IMG/VR virus record: IMGVR_UViG_3300010885_017831 | Location: 1-32,978 of that record | DNA length: 32,978 bases | DNA from: a virus | Reading direction: 5' to 3' (one strand) | Shown: positions 26,112 through 32,978 of the stretch, piece by piece | How positions within the stretch are numbered: the first letter of the stretch is position 1 | Layout: each line of letters opens with the position of its first letter | The notes under the pieces: generated by a model | The model's database searches: none | Seen by the model: the letters and a program-made list of their open reading frames with translations, nothing else | What the model was told of the DNA's origin: nothing | Position numbers and translations under genes: made by a program

Positions 26112-26546
26112 TCATGCAGTCAGTAATCCATTAGCTTGATCAAACTTCAACTGCAAGCTCTGTTGGATATTGTAAGGGAGATACTTTAATGTACATTGTA
26201 TTTGTAAACCTGTATCGTACGGCGTTACTAACACATTTCCTGCTTGGATTCGCGGATCGTGGTTAAGAATTTCATTAACGTTTTGTACTATAAGACTTTT
26301 AATTTGCTCAGTTAATGGTTCAAATAACAAGTCCCAGATAATGGTTCCAAAACGAGGTTGCATTAAACGCTCACCTTGTCTTATATGAAAGTGATTAAGC
26401 AAATCTTGTTTAATTAATTCAAAATCATAAAGAACAAAATTTTCTGAAGTTGTATTAACTGTACTAAAACCTCTATATTTCTGAGATGCGTTTTCAGTAG
26501 CTAGCGGTTTTGCAGGTATGGTTGTTTTATTATAAATTGTTGTCAT
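26112..26546 (-). CDS. 25: Baseplate wedge subunit gp25
   Basis: At 144 residues this has the usual size for gp25, a small baseplate protein with a lysozyme-like fold that joins the wedge to the inner baseplate and sheath. Homologues occur in contractile injection systems as TssE. The core motif RQGERLMQPRFGTIIWDLLF is at residues 56-75, followed by EPLTEQIKSLIVQNVNEIL, NHDPRI at 95-100 and a beta-rich C-terminus. The N-terminal about 30 residues are low in structure. Its ATG shares one base with the gp5 stop (TAATG), so it is probably read by coupled translation. It is the last gene of the tube/hub unit; the late-promoter-like element for gp6 lies just downstream. Confidence 0.93.
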   Translation of the reverse strand: MTTIYNKTTIPAKPLATENASQKYRGFSTVNTTSENFVLYDFELIKQDLLNHFHIRQGERLMQPRFGTIIWDLLFEPLTEQIKSLIVQNVNEILNHDPRIQAGNVLVTPYDTGLQIQCTLKYLPYNIQQSLQLKFDQANGLLTA

Positions 26547-28255
26547 TATTGCTCCTCATCTCCAGGCGGTGCTTGGCGGTCAAATGTATCTAACGGTGTA
26601 GAGTACGTTTTATATAAATCTGGTGTTGCTATTGCACTACCTGCTTCTCTATCAGTCATGTCTGGTTTAAAGTTTAACGGATCTAAATTCTCATGATGTG
26701 GCCACGGTTCGTGTGTTGGTATGCGCAACATGATACTTTCCGGTAGTGTTCCGTCTGCTTCGTCTGGGTTTGCAAAAGTAGGTAATGGTTCTGGTGGGGT
26801 TGCGGCTGTTGCTGTCCCTGCATCTCCGGCAATTCCTGAATTAAAATTAATGTTGCCGCCATCTATAGCAGTATTTGCCGCTTTAATAGTGAAGTCTCCA
26901 GAACTAGATACTACACTTGCTCCAGTTACATCAAGATTAAGATCGCCACCAGTTGTTATATTAACAGCATCTCCAGTTGTAACATCCCATGTAGATTCAA
27001 ACGATTGTATAAGTGTACCAGCAATAGTATCGTCTCGATTACCATCTGTTTGAGTTTTAAAATCTCCGTTTACAATTCTAATAAAATCTCCAACTGCTTC
27101 TATTTGAATTCTTCCACTTGAAGTTGTATCGCCTAATCCAGCGGCATCAGTAGCTTTTAAATTAATATTACGTCCGGCTTCCATATTAATATCTCTGTCA
27201 GCATAAAAGTTCATATCTTGTTTTGTATGCACACTGATACTATCTTCAGCATAGATATCTATTTTACCATCACTGCTTAATTCAATCCAACTAGTTCCTC
27301 TAGCATTTCCTATATAAATTAAATCTTCAGTATTGTGTAATAAAATTTGATGGCCGGTTCTTGTGCGCAAACGAATAAGTTCATTGTGTGGCAAGTCTGG
27401 TTGGCCGTCTGTCTCGCCATCTTCTAGATTAGCATACTCTGGCGGTCCTTCTGTTGCTGTGGTTTTACGCAACCATTTGTCATCGCCATCGTCCATGACA
27501 AATGTAGAACCGCCTAGTCGACTAACAAATGCGTTGGGAATTTTCCACTCTGATTTACCAATAGGAGCTTGCTTGGCACCTGGGCGTCTGTCAACTGGGC
27601 CTGGCGTACTAATACCAAACACCATACTAGGAATTTCTCTACGAGCACTGCTTGTGGTAATTCCTCTACTGTCATCAAATTGTAAACCTTGTTCAATGAA
27701 CACATCAGCTAACGGATGAGTTGGCTTGTAAGCATTTGTAGGGTTTACACTAATTTGTCCGATGTCTTCACCAGATTTGTCTGCTTTTTTGTTGTACTCT
27801 GCAACAGGAACTCTTCCAAGATTTCCTGCATTATCTGCTTCAGGATCTTCAACTACTTTTTGTGTTGCGGCAATACCTGGCACCATAAAGTTTGCGGCTT
27901 CGTCCATAACACAACCAATCCAGTAGCCATCTTTGGGATTAGAATCTACAAATATAACAATAACCCTGGTACCTACATCAGGCGGTATCATCCACATACC
28001 ATAACTTTTTTGTGTTTCATTATAATCGTCGGGACTTACACCAACGGCGCTTTCTGGAGTTACTCCGTAAAAAGGGCTCATATATTTTACACGATGTAAT
28101 GAGCTTTCTGAAGGTGTGTTACCAGACCCTGTTCTTAATAATTCAACTTGTAGTTGACCCATATAAGTTTTGTCAAGATGACTTACTACCCTAGCAAGAT
28201 ACGGGCCGGGCGACGATAGCGCAGGTGCTGATGAAATTTGATTAGTATCGCTCAT
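26546..28255 (-). CDS. 5: Baseplate hub spike protein gp5, without lysozyme domain
   Basis: gp5 is the central trimeric spike under the tail tube. Residues about 17-125 form the OB-fold domain (GPYLARVVSHLD, GQLQVELLR, then MWMIPPDVGTRVIVIFVDSN and GYWIGCVMDEA). Residues about 295-380 form the start of the VgrG-like beta-helix needle: RTRTGHQILLHNTEDLIYIG, then short repeats such as GKIDIYAEDSISV, DMNFYADRDINMEAGRNINL. The segment between them, where T4 gp5 carries its lysozyme, has no recognisable lysozyme motif. The C-terminal tail (LRIPTHEPWPHHENLDP, near residues 514-530) is acidic and Pro-rich, and gives a length of 569 residues, close to T4 gp5 (575). It overlaps the upstream hub gene by four bases (ATGA) and gp25 by one base. 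Confidence 0.9.
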   Translation of the reverse strand: MSDTNQISSAPALSSPGPYLARVVSHLDKTYMGQLQVELLRTGSGNTPSESSLHRVKYMSPFYGVTPESAVGVSPDDYNETQKSYGMWMIPPDVGTRVIVIFVDSNPKDGYWIGCVMDEAANFMVPGIAATQKVVEDPEADNAGNLGRVPVAEYNKKADKSGEDIGQISVNPTNAYKPTHPLADVFIEQGLQFDDSRGITTSSARREIPSMVFGISTPGPVDRRPGAKQAPIGKSEWKIPNAFVSRLGGSTFVMDDGDDKWLRKTTATEGPPEYANLEDGETDGQPDLPHNELIRLRTRTGHQILLHNTEDLIYIGNARGTSWIELSSDGKIDIYAEDSISVHTKQDMNFYADRDINMEAGRNINLKATDAAGLGDTTSSGRIQIEAVGDFIRIVNGDFKTQTDGNRDDTIAGTLIQSFESTWDVTTGDAVNITTGGDLNLDVTGASVVSSSGDFTIKAANTAIDGGNINFNSGIAGDAGTATAATPPEPLPTFANPDEADGTLPESIMLRIPTHEPWPHHENLDPLNFKPDMTDREAGSAIATPDLYKTYSTPLDTFDRQAPPGDEEQ

Positions 28256-30510
28256 GAGTCATATCCTGGGTCTGAGTCATTTGGTGGTTCTTCTGTACGT
28301 TTTGTATTGAATAATTTGTCAGGTGGATCATCAAATAATTTTTCTTGTTGCGGTCTTCTAAAACCTGTTAATACTTGTTTAAATGTTCCGCCAGAAAATT
28401 TACTAGCAACAGAATTAACACAATACAATCCGCTATAAGCTAATACAGGAGCCGATTTACTGCCAGCACCCATAGCATACAGGCCGGTGGTTTGATTAAT
28501 GTCTATAGGAGATCTAAAACTAATCATAATATCCACTTCACCATTTTGATGATTCATAGAGCCATCGCTATTAAGATTTTTATATTCTGTTTCTTGTGCA
28601 GTAAAGTTACCTGTTCCGCTTTGTTGAATAAAATAAGGATCGCCTATAATTTCTAAATTTAAATCATACAAATCTGTGCTTGTGGTTAATGCATCTTGGA
28701 ATAATTTAGCGGCACGTTGCCCTTGAGATTCTTGTCCGCCGCCACCAACTTTGTCAGAACTGGTTGTAGTTCCTGTATATTTTACAATAGTGGGCATTGC
28801 ACCTGGTTGTTTTGATGGTTTATTTCCATCAGGTAATGGACTCACGTTAGAATCCGGTTCGTCTACCGATGCTGTTGCGCCGCCTTGAACTTTATCCGCA
28901 GTTCGTTGTAAAGAATCTGCACCCATAATAACAGAAAATCCATTATTAATAGTAATATCAAATCGTAAAACGTCAACATTCTTTCCAGTAAAGATGTAAT
29001 TGTATTCTTTAACTGCTTGTTTTTTTAAATTATCATAACCGGGAGCTTTTACGTTTGGCGGGGTCATTCTACTTGCATGAACACTATATGGCACAACACG
29101 ATAAACAATTAACTTTGGTTTTGTGCCTGTACTTTCCATATTTTCGCTAGAAGAAATATTATATACCTGGCAATCAATTCTCCACCAACCTCGATAACCT
29201 TCGTCGCTTAAATTTGCAGGATCTAATGCTTCTTTAGCAAAATCACTTAACAACAATATTTGATTAATAGCGGCTGGTATGCTAGTGTCTTGAGTGAAAC
29301 GCATTTCACTTTCTTTAATATCAATGCCTGCTTTATTTCTGTTGAAACGACCAGTTTTATCATAAAGCACATTATCTTTACCTGTCGTAGGATCACCTCT
29401 GCGATCTTCGTCAAATCCTAAACTTGCTCTACCAAGAGCATTGCAAGCGTCTGATTGCTGAATAAGAGTTTGATTAAGTGTACTTCTAGAAACGCCAAGC
29501 GATCCAAATAAATCATTTAACTTGTCTGCTGACACGCTTGATGAAATAGTAGCACTAGATTCTTCTTCGTTATTAGTTGAACCGCTAGCAGGTGTTGCCT
29601 GTGAAGAAGGATCAACAGGAAATAATATTAAGTATTCGTCTGGAATTTTAATAGTACCTTGTGTTACTAGCTCTTGGGATCTACGATTCAATGCGGCTTG
29701 TAAACTATTAGATCCTGTTTGTAAAATCTCTTGTACCGTTGTTCCACTTGTTGCAACATCTTTCTTAAACAAAGCGTTAACATCTAATGTTGCCGCTTGG
29801 TTGTACGGCATTGCTTCGCAAGTGTATACACTGCCAGCCTCTGTAACTTTCATACTAAGATTTGTAAATGCAAAAGGAATACGACGACTACAACCTTTAA
29901 TGATATCCATCTGGCCGTTTTCTTTGTTGCCTCTAAAATCTATAGTTAAAATAAATGGTGCTTCTCTCCAATTATCGTGTCCTAATTTTTGTGCAATTGT
30001 CTGACAAGCAATAATAAACATTCCCATACTGTATGGTTCTGTTATAGTAAAAGACATGTTAGTAACGTTTGTATTTCCTAATCCAGGTAAAAATCCAATT
30101 AAACTTTTCATTTCTAAATTGTCTATATAGAAATCAAACTTACCATAGATTGTTTCTACTCGATTAGAAGGATCTATGTTAGCGTTTTTAGCAATCAGTG
30201 GAAATTTCTTACCTGCTTGATATGTAGTGTCTGGATGATTAAGTTCGTAATCTGTAAGACAACCAATGCCTAGTACGTAATCGTAACTGGCATAGTTAAA
30301 CAATGGATTTTTTAAAGGTAATTTAAGACCGGTTGTCTTAAAAGGTGCAGTAAGGGATCCAAGTAACCCAGTAATGCTGTCACCTATTGATCCAAGCCCC
30401 AGCGCACCAAGTGCCGCTACTGGACCTTTAGAAATAAATGATACTGCTGACTTTGCGGCGTTAACCGCAGTAGTTGCAGAATTTATTGCACCACTAATAT
30501 CAAAACTCAT
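28252..30510 (-). CDS. Probable baseplate hub protein (gp27-like role, 752 residues)
   Basis: This is a tail structural protein directly upstream of gp5, which it overlaps by four bases. The N-terminal 55 residues are Ala/Gly-rich and helical. The core starts near residue 70 (NYASYDYVLGIGCLTDYELN), with YGKFDFYIDNLEMKSLIGF, then TEPYSMGMFIIACQTIAQKL and APFILTIDFRGN. The last quarter has LEIIGDPYFIQQSGTGNF, VDIMISFRSPID, and YCVNSVASKFSGGTFKQVL, a pattern that fits hub proteins of contractile tails. The end is acidic and charged (PPNDSDPGYDS). T4 gp27 is 391 residues and is not adjacent to gene 5, so the assignment rests on position next to gp5 and general pattern, not on a clear motif match. 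Another large hub or tail-completion protein is possible. It begins one base after the gp53-like gene. Confidence 0.72.
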   Translation of the reverse strand: MSFDISGAINSATTAVNAAKSAVSFISKGPVAALGALGLGSIGDSITGLLGSLTAPFKTTGLKLPLKNPLFNYASYDYVLGIGCLTDYELNHPDTTYQAGKKFPLIAKNANIDPSNRVETIYGKFDFYIDNLEMKSLIGFLPGLGNTNVTNMSFTITEPYSMGMFIIACQTIAQKLGHDNWREAPFILTIDFRGNKENGQMDIIKGCSRRIPFAFTNLSMKVTEAGSVYTCEAMPYNQAATLDVNALFKKDVATSGTTVQEILQTGSNSLQAALNRRSQELVTQGTIKIPDEYLILFPVDPSSQATPASGSTNNEEESSATISSSVSADKLNDLFGSLGVSRSTLNQTLIQQSDACNALGRASLGFDEDRRGDPTTGKDNVLYDKTGRFNRNKAGIDIKESEMRFTQDTSIPAAINQILLLSDFAKEALDPANLSDEGYRGWWRIDCQVYNISSSENMESTGTKPKLIVYRVVPYSVHASRMTPPNVKAPGYDNLKKQAVKEYNYIFTGKNVDVLRFDITINNGFSVIMGADSLQRTADKVQGGATASVDEPDSNVSPLPDGNKPSKQPGAMPTIVKYTGTTTSSDKVGGGGQESQGQRAAKLFQDALTTSTDLYDLNLEIIGDPYFIQQSGTGNFTAQETEYKNLNSDGSMNHQNGEVDIMISFRSPIDINQTTGLYAMGAGSKSAPVLAYSGLYCVNSVASKFSGGTFKQVLTGFRRPQQEKLFDDPPDKLFNTKRTEEPPNDSDPGYDS

Positions 30511-30511
30511 A

Positions 30512-30811
30512 TTATAATCCTAATACTGATTTTAAACCGCTACTCTTTGGAATATAAATTTTTGTTCCTGGTACAAAATCTAAAATAGGATCTCGTAGTA
30601 TATCTAAATTACGCTGAATAAAAACCCACCATAGTCCAGGCTCGCCATATAAGTCGTAGGCAAGTAAATCTGGACGGTACATATATTGCGATTGAATTGA
30701 ATACAAAAAGTCGTCTGGCTCTGAACTGACGGGTCGAATAGCCAGTGTATCTAAATAGTTGTTACGTGTTTGCGTTGTAAAGTAAGGACTTGTATTCGAA
30801 TATGTTGCCAT
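30512..30811 (-). CDS. 53: Baseplate wedge subunit gp53-like (99 residues)
   Basis: The C-terminal half matches the gp53/LysM-like pattern: SQYMYRPDLLAYDLYGEPGL, then WWVFIQRNLDILRDPILDFV and PGTKIYIPKS. In T4, gp53 clamps wedges together and carries a LysM-type domain. The start at 30811 (MATYSN) is one base after the stop of the upstream gene (TAA C ATG). An ATG at 30856 in the same frame would add MLLAATLIILLDGSN but lies inside the upstream gene and lacks homology support. At 99 residues this is about half of T4 gp53 (196), so the N-terminal part is reduced. Neighbours are tube-cap and hub genes, which fits a baseplate role. Confidence 0.75.
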   Translation of the reverse strand: MATYSNTSPYFTTQTRNNYLDTLAIRPVSSEPDDFLYSIQSQYMYRPDLLAYDLYGEPGLWWVFIQRNLDILRDPILDFVPGTKIYIPKSSGLKSVLGL

Positions 30812-30812
30812 G

Positions 30813-31814
30813 TTAGACCCATCCAAAAGAATTATTAAGGTAGCCGCCAGCAACAAATCTATCTAAACTAAAGTTACGTACAGAATTTCTACTGTAGATC
30901 GGTTGTAGTTTAATTACGAATTCACTTTTAGTTGGAACATGACTAACTCCACCACTAGTTGTTCCACCGATACCAAATGTTCCTAGTAAGCCTGCTACTT
31001 GGCCAACGCCGCCTGCAATGTTACTTACCGCATCTGTAATACCAGTTAGCCCAGGAATGGAACCGCCTAATGCTCCGCCAACTGCGCCAGCAAGGCCACC
31101 AATTCCTTCTGCTACTCCTTCAACTGCTCCAGCGGCACTGCCAACAACATTTACTCCAATGTAATCACAATCTTTATTTAAAGTTGTTGAAAAACTTGTA
31201 ACTACGCAAGGAACATTTTTAAAAACATAATTGCCATAGCCATTTAAGAAAATAATCGGTGGAGGGTTGCCTGCCTTAGGATCATTTCCTGTGAACATTT
31301 TGGTAAGACTACGTAAATAATGCACGGCAGCAATCCAGTACAATCCTTGTGTTGGATCTTCTACGTTCATCGGAGCTGTGATACTAATCTCGCCAGGATC
31401 ACTATTTTGATAAGATCTAAATGTATAGTTTGAGTGCGTAGTTTGTATTGGGTTATATGTAGCTTTACTAGACATACTAATTGTTGGAGTATACGGAAAA
31501 ATTAAACCACCTGCATCTTTTAATGGCGCAAGAACTGGACTTGTTCTAAAACTACTCCAGTTGGCAAGGCTAAGCCTGACACGCCAATCGTTGGAGTTTG
31601 CATCACCTCCAAAGCTAGCAACTGCGCTCATTAAATCTCCAACTGCTTCGCCTGCAGAAGGCAAGTCAATTGCTCGAAGCGCACTTAGTACATCGCCATC
31701 TTCAAAACCCTTGCTTATGGCATCACCCAGTCTACTTGCTGTGCTGATTGCGCCGCCGACTGCACCTATTGCATTTTGGGCGGCGCCTAACGTTGATACT
31801 AAGTCTAAAGCCAT
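30813..31814 (-). CDS. Tail-tube cap / baseplate tube-initiator protein (gp48/gp54 family)
   Basis: A 333-residue protein, close in size to T4 gp54 (320) and gp48 (364), which sit on the hub and start tail-tube growth. The core is RVRLSLANWSSF at 78-89, GGLIFPYTPTISM at 102-114, then NYTFRSYQNSDPGEISITAP, YWIAAVHYLRSLTKMF at 159-174 and PPPIIFLNGYGNYVFKNVPC at 184-203. The C-terminus (EFVIKLQPIYSRNSVRNFSL) is a beta-rich tail. Which of gp48 and gp54 it matches cannot be settled here. Residues 225-290 are an unusual Gly/Ala-rich stretch between the core and the tail. The N-terminal 70 residues are Ala-rich and helical. The gene starts the late minus-strand unit, with AAGGAAA eight bases before the ATG. 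Confidence 0.8.
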   Translation of the reverse strand: MALDLVSTLGAAQNAIGAVGGAISTASRLGDAISKGFEDGDVLSALRAIDLPSAGEAVGDLMSAVASFGGDANSNDWRVRLSLANWSSFRTSPVLAPLKDAGGLIFPYTPTISMSSKATYNPIQTTHSNYTFRSYQNSDPGEISITAPMNVEDPTQGLYWIAAVHYLRSLTKMFTGNDPKAGNPPPIIFLNGYGNYVFKNVPCVVTSFSTTLNKDCDYIGVNVVGSAAGAVEGVAEGIGGLAGAVGGALGGSIPGLTGITDAVSNIAGGVGQVAGLLGTFGIGGTTSGGVSHVPTKSEFVIKLQPIYSRNSVRNFSLDRFVAGGYLNNSFGWV

Positions 31815-31838
31815 AAAATAGTTTTCCTTTTGATACTC

Positions 31839-31846
31839 TATTTATT
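31839..31846 (-). promoter_or_regulatory. Late promoter-like octamer AATAAATA, divergent
   Basis: AATAAATA on the minus strand lies 24 bases before the start at 31814. It matches T4 TATAAATA at 7 of 8 positions and is identical to the gp6 and last-fibre elements. Its outer base (31846) is also the first base of the plus-strand -35 box. Confidence 0.6.
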
Positions 31847-31874
31847 TGACTTTAATAAGTGCGTAGTTTATAAT
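31846..31874 (+). promoter_or_regulatory. Sigma70-type promoter for gp55
   Basis: TTGACT (31846-31851), a 17-base spacer and TATAAT (31869-31874) give a near-perfect host sigma70 promoter: 5 of 6 at -35, 6 of 6 at -10, optimal spacing. Transcription would start near 31881, leaving a leader of about 15 bases before the gp55 ATG at 31896. Confidence 0.75.
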
Positions 31875-31883
31875 ATAACATCC

Positions 31884-31887
31884 GGAG
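31884..31887 (+). promoter_or_regulatory. Ribosome-binding site that fixes the gp55 start
   Basis: GGAG stands eight bases before the ATG at 31896. The in-frame ATG at 31830 lies upstream of the predicted transcript start and its codons overlap the promoter, so 31896 is preferred. Confidence 0.7.
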
Positions 31888-31895
31888 AACGATTA

Positions 31896-32744
31896 ATGAC
31901 ATTAATACCAAGAGCACCTAAGGTTAATTACCTAAACAACAAGGATATGTTGTTAGAAATACATAGAAGCAAGACATCATATTGCAGTTTTATCAAACCC
32001 GAATATCATCAATACGACTTAATTGTACCTAGTACTGATAAAATTAATATTCGAACTATTGCAGAAGCCAAACGTAATCAGGCCAAGCGACAAGGAGATG
32101 CTGAATATCAACGCAGAAAAGCCCTTGGCGAAAAAGTTAAACAAGCAGACTGCGAAGTCGATTACAAGAAAATAGCCAAAACTGATCTAGTGTTTAGAGT
32201 AATGTCCTACGATCATATTCCGCTGAACGGCATTAGAAAAAAGAATCCAAAAACTCTTGCAGATCACAGAGACAAAGTAAATTTTCCTCCATTTCAGCAC
32301 TGGAAATTCAATGACGAGGGCGCACTAGTATGTGTTGGAAAAAGTCACTGGAAGGGTGATCTAGAAACAGGACACTTTGACAAAGATGCGGGCCAAATTA
32401 CTCCAACATTAGCAAGAATGATGTTAAAATTATGTGAGAGGTATGCTACTCGCGGTAACGTTCGTGGCTACACATATAATGACGAAATGAAAGGCCAAGC
32501 TATTTTGCAATTAACACAAATTGGATTACAATTTGACGAAAGCAAATCGGACAATCCGTTTGCCTACTTTACTGCGGCTGTTACCAACAGTTTTGTTCGT
32601 GTTATTAATATTGAAAAACGTAATCAAAATATACGCGATGACATTTTAGAAATCAACGGTATGAATCCTAGTTACAGTAGAACTGGCGCTGGAGAACACG
32701 AGGCCGCACTTAAAAGACATAACGAGGATACTGCTAGTGAGTAA
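31896..32744 (+). CDS. 55: Late-transcription sigma factor gp55
   Basis: gp55 is the phage sigma-family factor that directs host RNA polymerase to late promoters. The N-terminus (KVNYLNNKDMLLEI, residues 9-22) matches the T4 gp55 start. Residues about 171-251 match the sigma region-2-like core: ARMMLKLCERYATRGNVRGY, then DEMKGQAILQLTQIGLQFDE, NPFAYFTAAVTNSFVRVINI and EKRNQNIRDDI. The protein is 282 residues against 185 in T4. The extra length is a charged segment at about 36-165 (with KRNQAKRQGDAEYQRRKALG) between the two conserved parts. The C-terminus (HEAALKRHNEDTASE) lacks the hydrophobic LDFLYE-type end that in T4 gp55 binds the sliding clamp. The start at 31896 is chosen from the GGAG site and homology. 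It is transcribed away from the late genes it would activate and is followed by gp47 with an eight-base overlap. Confidence 0.88.
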   Translation: MTLIPRAPKVNYLNNKDMLLEIHRSKTSYCSFIKPEYHQYDLIVPSTDKINIRTIAEAKRNQAKRQGDAEYQRRKALGEKVKQADCEVDYKKIAKTDLVFRVMSYDHIPLNGIRKKNPKTLADHRDKVNFPPFQHWKFNDEGALVCVGKSHWKGDLETGHFDKDAGQITPTLARMMLKLCERYATRGNVRGYTYNDEMKGQAILQLTQIGLQFDESKSDNPFAYFTAAVTNSFVRVINIEKRNQNIRDDILEINGMNPSYSRTGAGEHEAALKRHNEDTASE

Positions 32745-32978
32745 TTTGTTTAAAAAAGTTGCCTGTTTCACAGACATCCACTTTGGATTAAAGTCAAACA
32801 GTAGCGTTCATAACAAAGACTGCGAAGACTTTGTGGACTGGTATATTGCCAAAGCTAAGGAGGAAGGATGTGATACAGGAATTTTTATGGGGGACTGGCA
32901 TCATAATCGCAACAGTCTTAATATCACTACTATGGACTATAGCCTTAGGGCCTTGGAAAAGCTGGGTCAGGCGTTTGA
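32737..32978 (+). CDS. 47: Recombination endonuclease subunit gp47 (Mre11/SbcD type), 5' part only
   Basis: The visible N-terminus carries the calcineurin-like phosphoesterase motifs of the SbcD/Mre11 family: CFTDIHFG (motif I, Asp and His metal ligands), then about 40 residues on, IFMGDWHHNRNSLN (motif II). With gp46 this protein forms a nuclease/ATPase that processes DNA ends in recombination-dependent replication. The likely start is a GTG at 32737 that overlaps the last codons of gp55 by eight bases. A TTG at 32746, just after the gp55 stop, is an alternative. The gene runs off the right edge after about 80 codons, so the later motifs and gp46 are not visible. The grouping with gp55 resembles other T4-like phages. 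Confidence 0.88.
   Translation, partial: MSNLFKKVACFTDIHFGLKSNSSVHNKDCEDFVDWYIAKAKEEGCDTGIFMGDWHHNRNSLNITTMDYSLRALEKLGQAF

Noticed and set aside
26098-26118. Small inverted repeat (GCAT...ATGC) at the end of gp25, as a terminator
   Set aside because: The stem is only four or five base pairs and is not followed by a run of T in the transcribed direction.
29522-30004. A 160-codon open frame on the plus strand inside the hub candidate gene
   Set aside because: It is antisense to a gene with clear family-like protein pattern, has no good ribosome-binding site or recognisable product, and is explained by codon bias of the real frame.
30812-30856. Upstream in-frame ATG at 30856 for the gp53-like gene, giving a hydrophobic leader
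   Set aside because: The extension lies inside the preceding gene and would be a signal-like segment with no role in a cytoplasm-assembled baseplate. The ATG at 30811 is one base after the upstream stop.
31869-31876. TATAATAT read as a plus-strand late promoter
   Set aside because: It departs from TATAAATA in its last three bases, lacks the TAAATA core shared by the other four candidates, and is better explained as the -10 box paired with TTGACT 17 bases upstream.
31830-31895. Upstream in-frame ATG for gp55 at 31830
   Set aside because: It would place the promoter boxes inside the gene, its 22 extra residues do not look like gp55, and GGAG sits correctly before the ATG at 31896.

Overview
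This window is a late-gene block of a T4-like contractile-tailed phage (myovirus). The evidence is a run of recognisable baseplate genes (gp25, gp5, gp6, gp53 and a gp48/gp54-type protein), a tail-fibre cluster, a gp55-type late sigma factor and the start of a gp47-type recombination nuclease. The DNA is AT-rich. The fibre and gp55 sequences resemble the marine/aquatic branch of the T4-like phages more than T4 itself. The host cannot be named from the sequence.

Layout. Everything from 1 to 31814 is read on the minus strand and everything from 31896 onward on the plus strand. On the minus strand, in order of transcription: gp48/gp54-type tube-cap protein, gp53-like wedge protein, a 752-residue hub candidate, gp5 without a lysozyme domain, gp25, gp6 (1163 residues), a giant 5071-residue protein in the gp7 position (15.2 kb, about 46% of the window), a 202-residue unknown protein, and three fibre proteins with related N-termini. 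The last fibre runs off the left edge. Neighbouring genes overlap by 1-8 bases or lie 1-3 bases apart, except at the four transcription-unit breaks.

Regulation. Each minus-strand break of more than a few bases (31815-31895, 26062-26111, 7307-7361, 2860-2891) carries a TAAATA-core late-promoter-like octamer 18-24 bases before the start codon. Three are AATAAATA and one is GCTAAATA. This suggests four late units: tube/hub/gp5/gp25; gp6 plus the giant protein; the 202-residue protein plus two fibres; and the last fibre. The plus-strand gp55-gp47 unit has a strong sigma70-type promoter (TTGACT, 17 bases, TATAAT). It shares one base with the late promoter of the divergent structural unit.

How the genes work together. 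gp55 redirects host RNA polymerase to the late promoters and so switches on the baseplate and fibre units. The hub, gp5, gp53, gp25, gp6 and the giant protein would assemble the baseplate, and the fibres would attach at its edge for host recognition. gp47 belongs to DNA recombination/replication. The most unusual item is the giant protein. It looks like a mosaic of a phage-specific scaffold, a cupredoxin-like domain, several carbohydrate-binding-like modules, a split seven-bladed beta-propeller and many Gly-rich repeats. I saw no tRNA, CRISPR array, insertion sequence or integrase.
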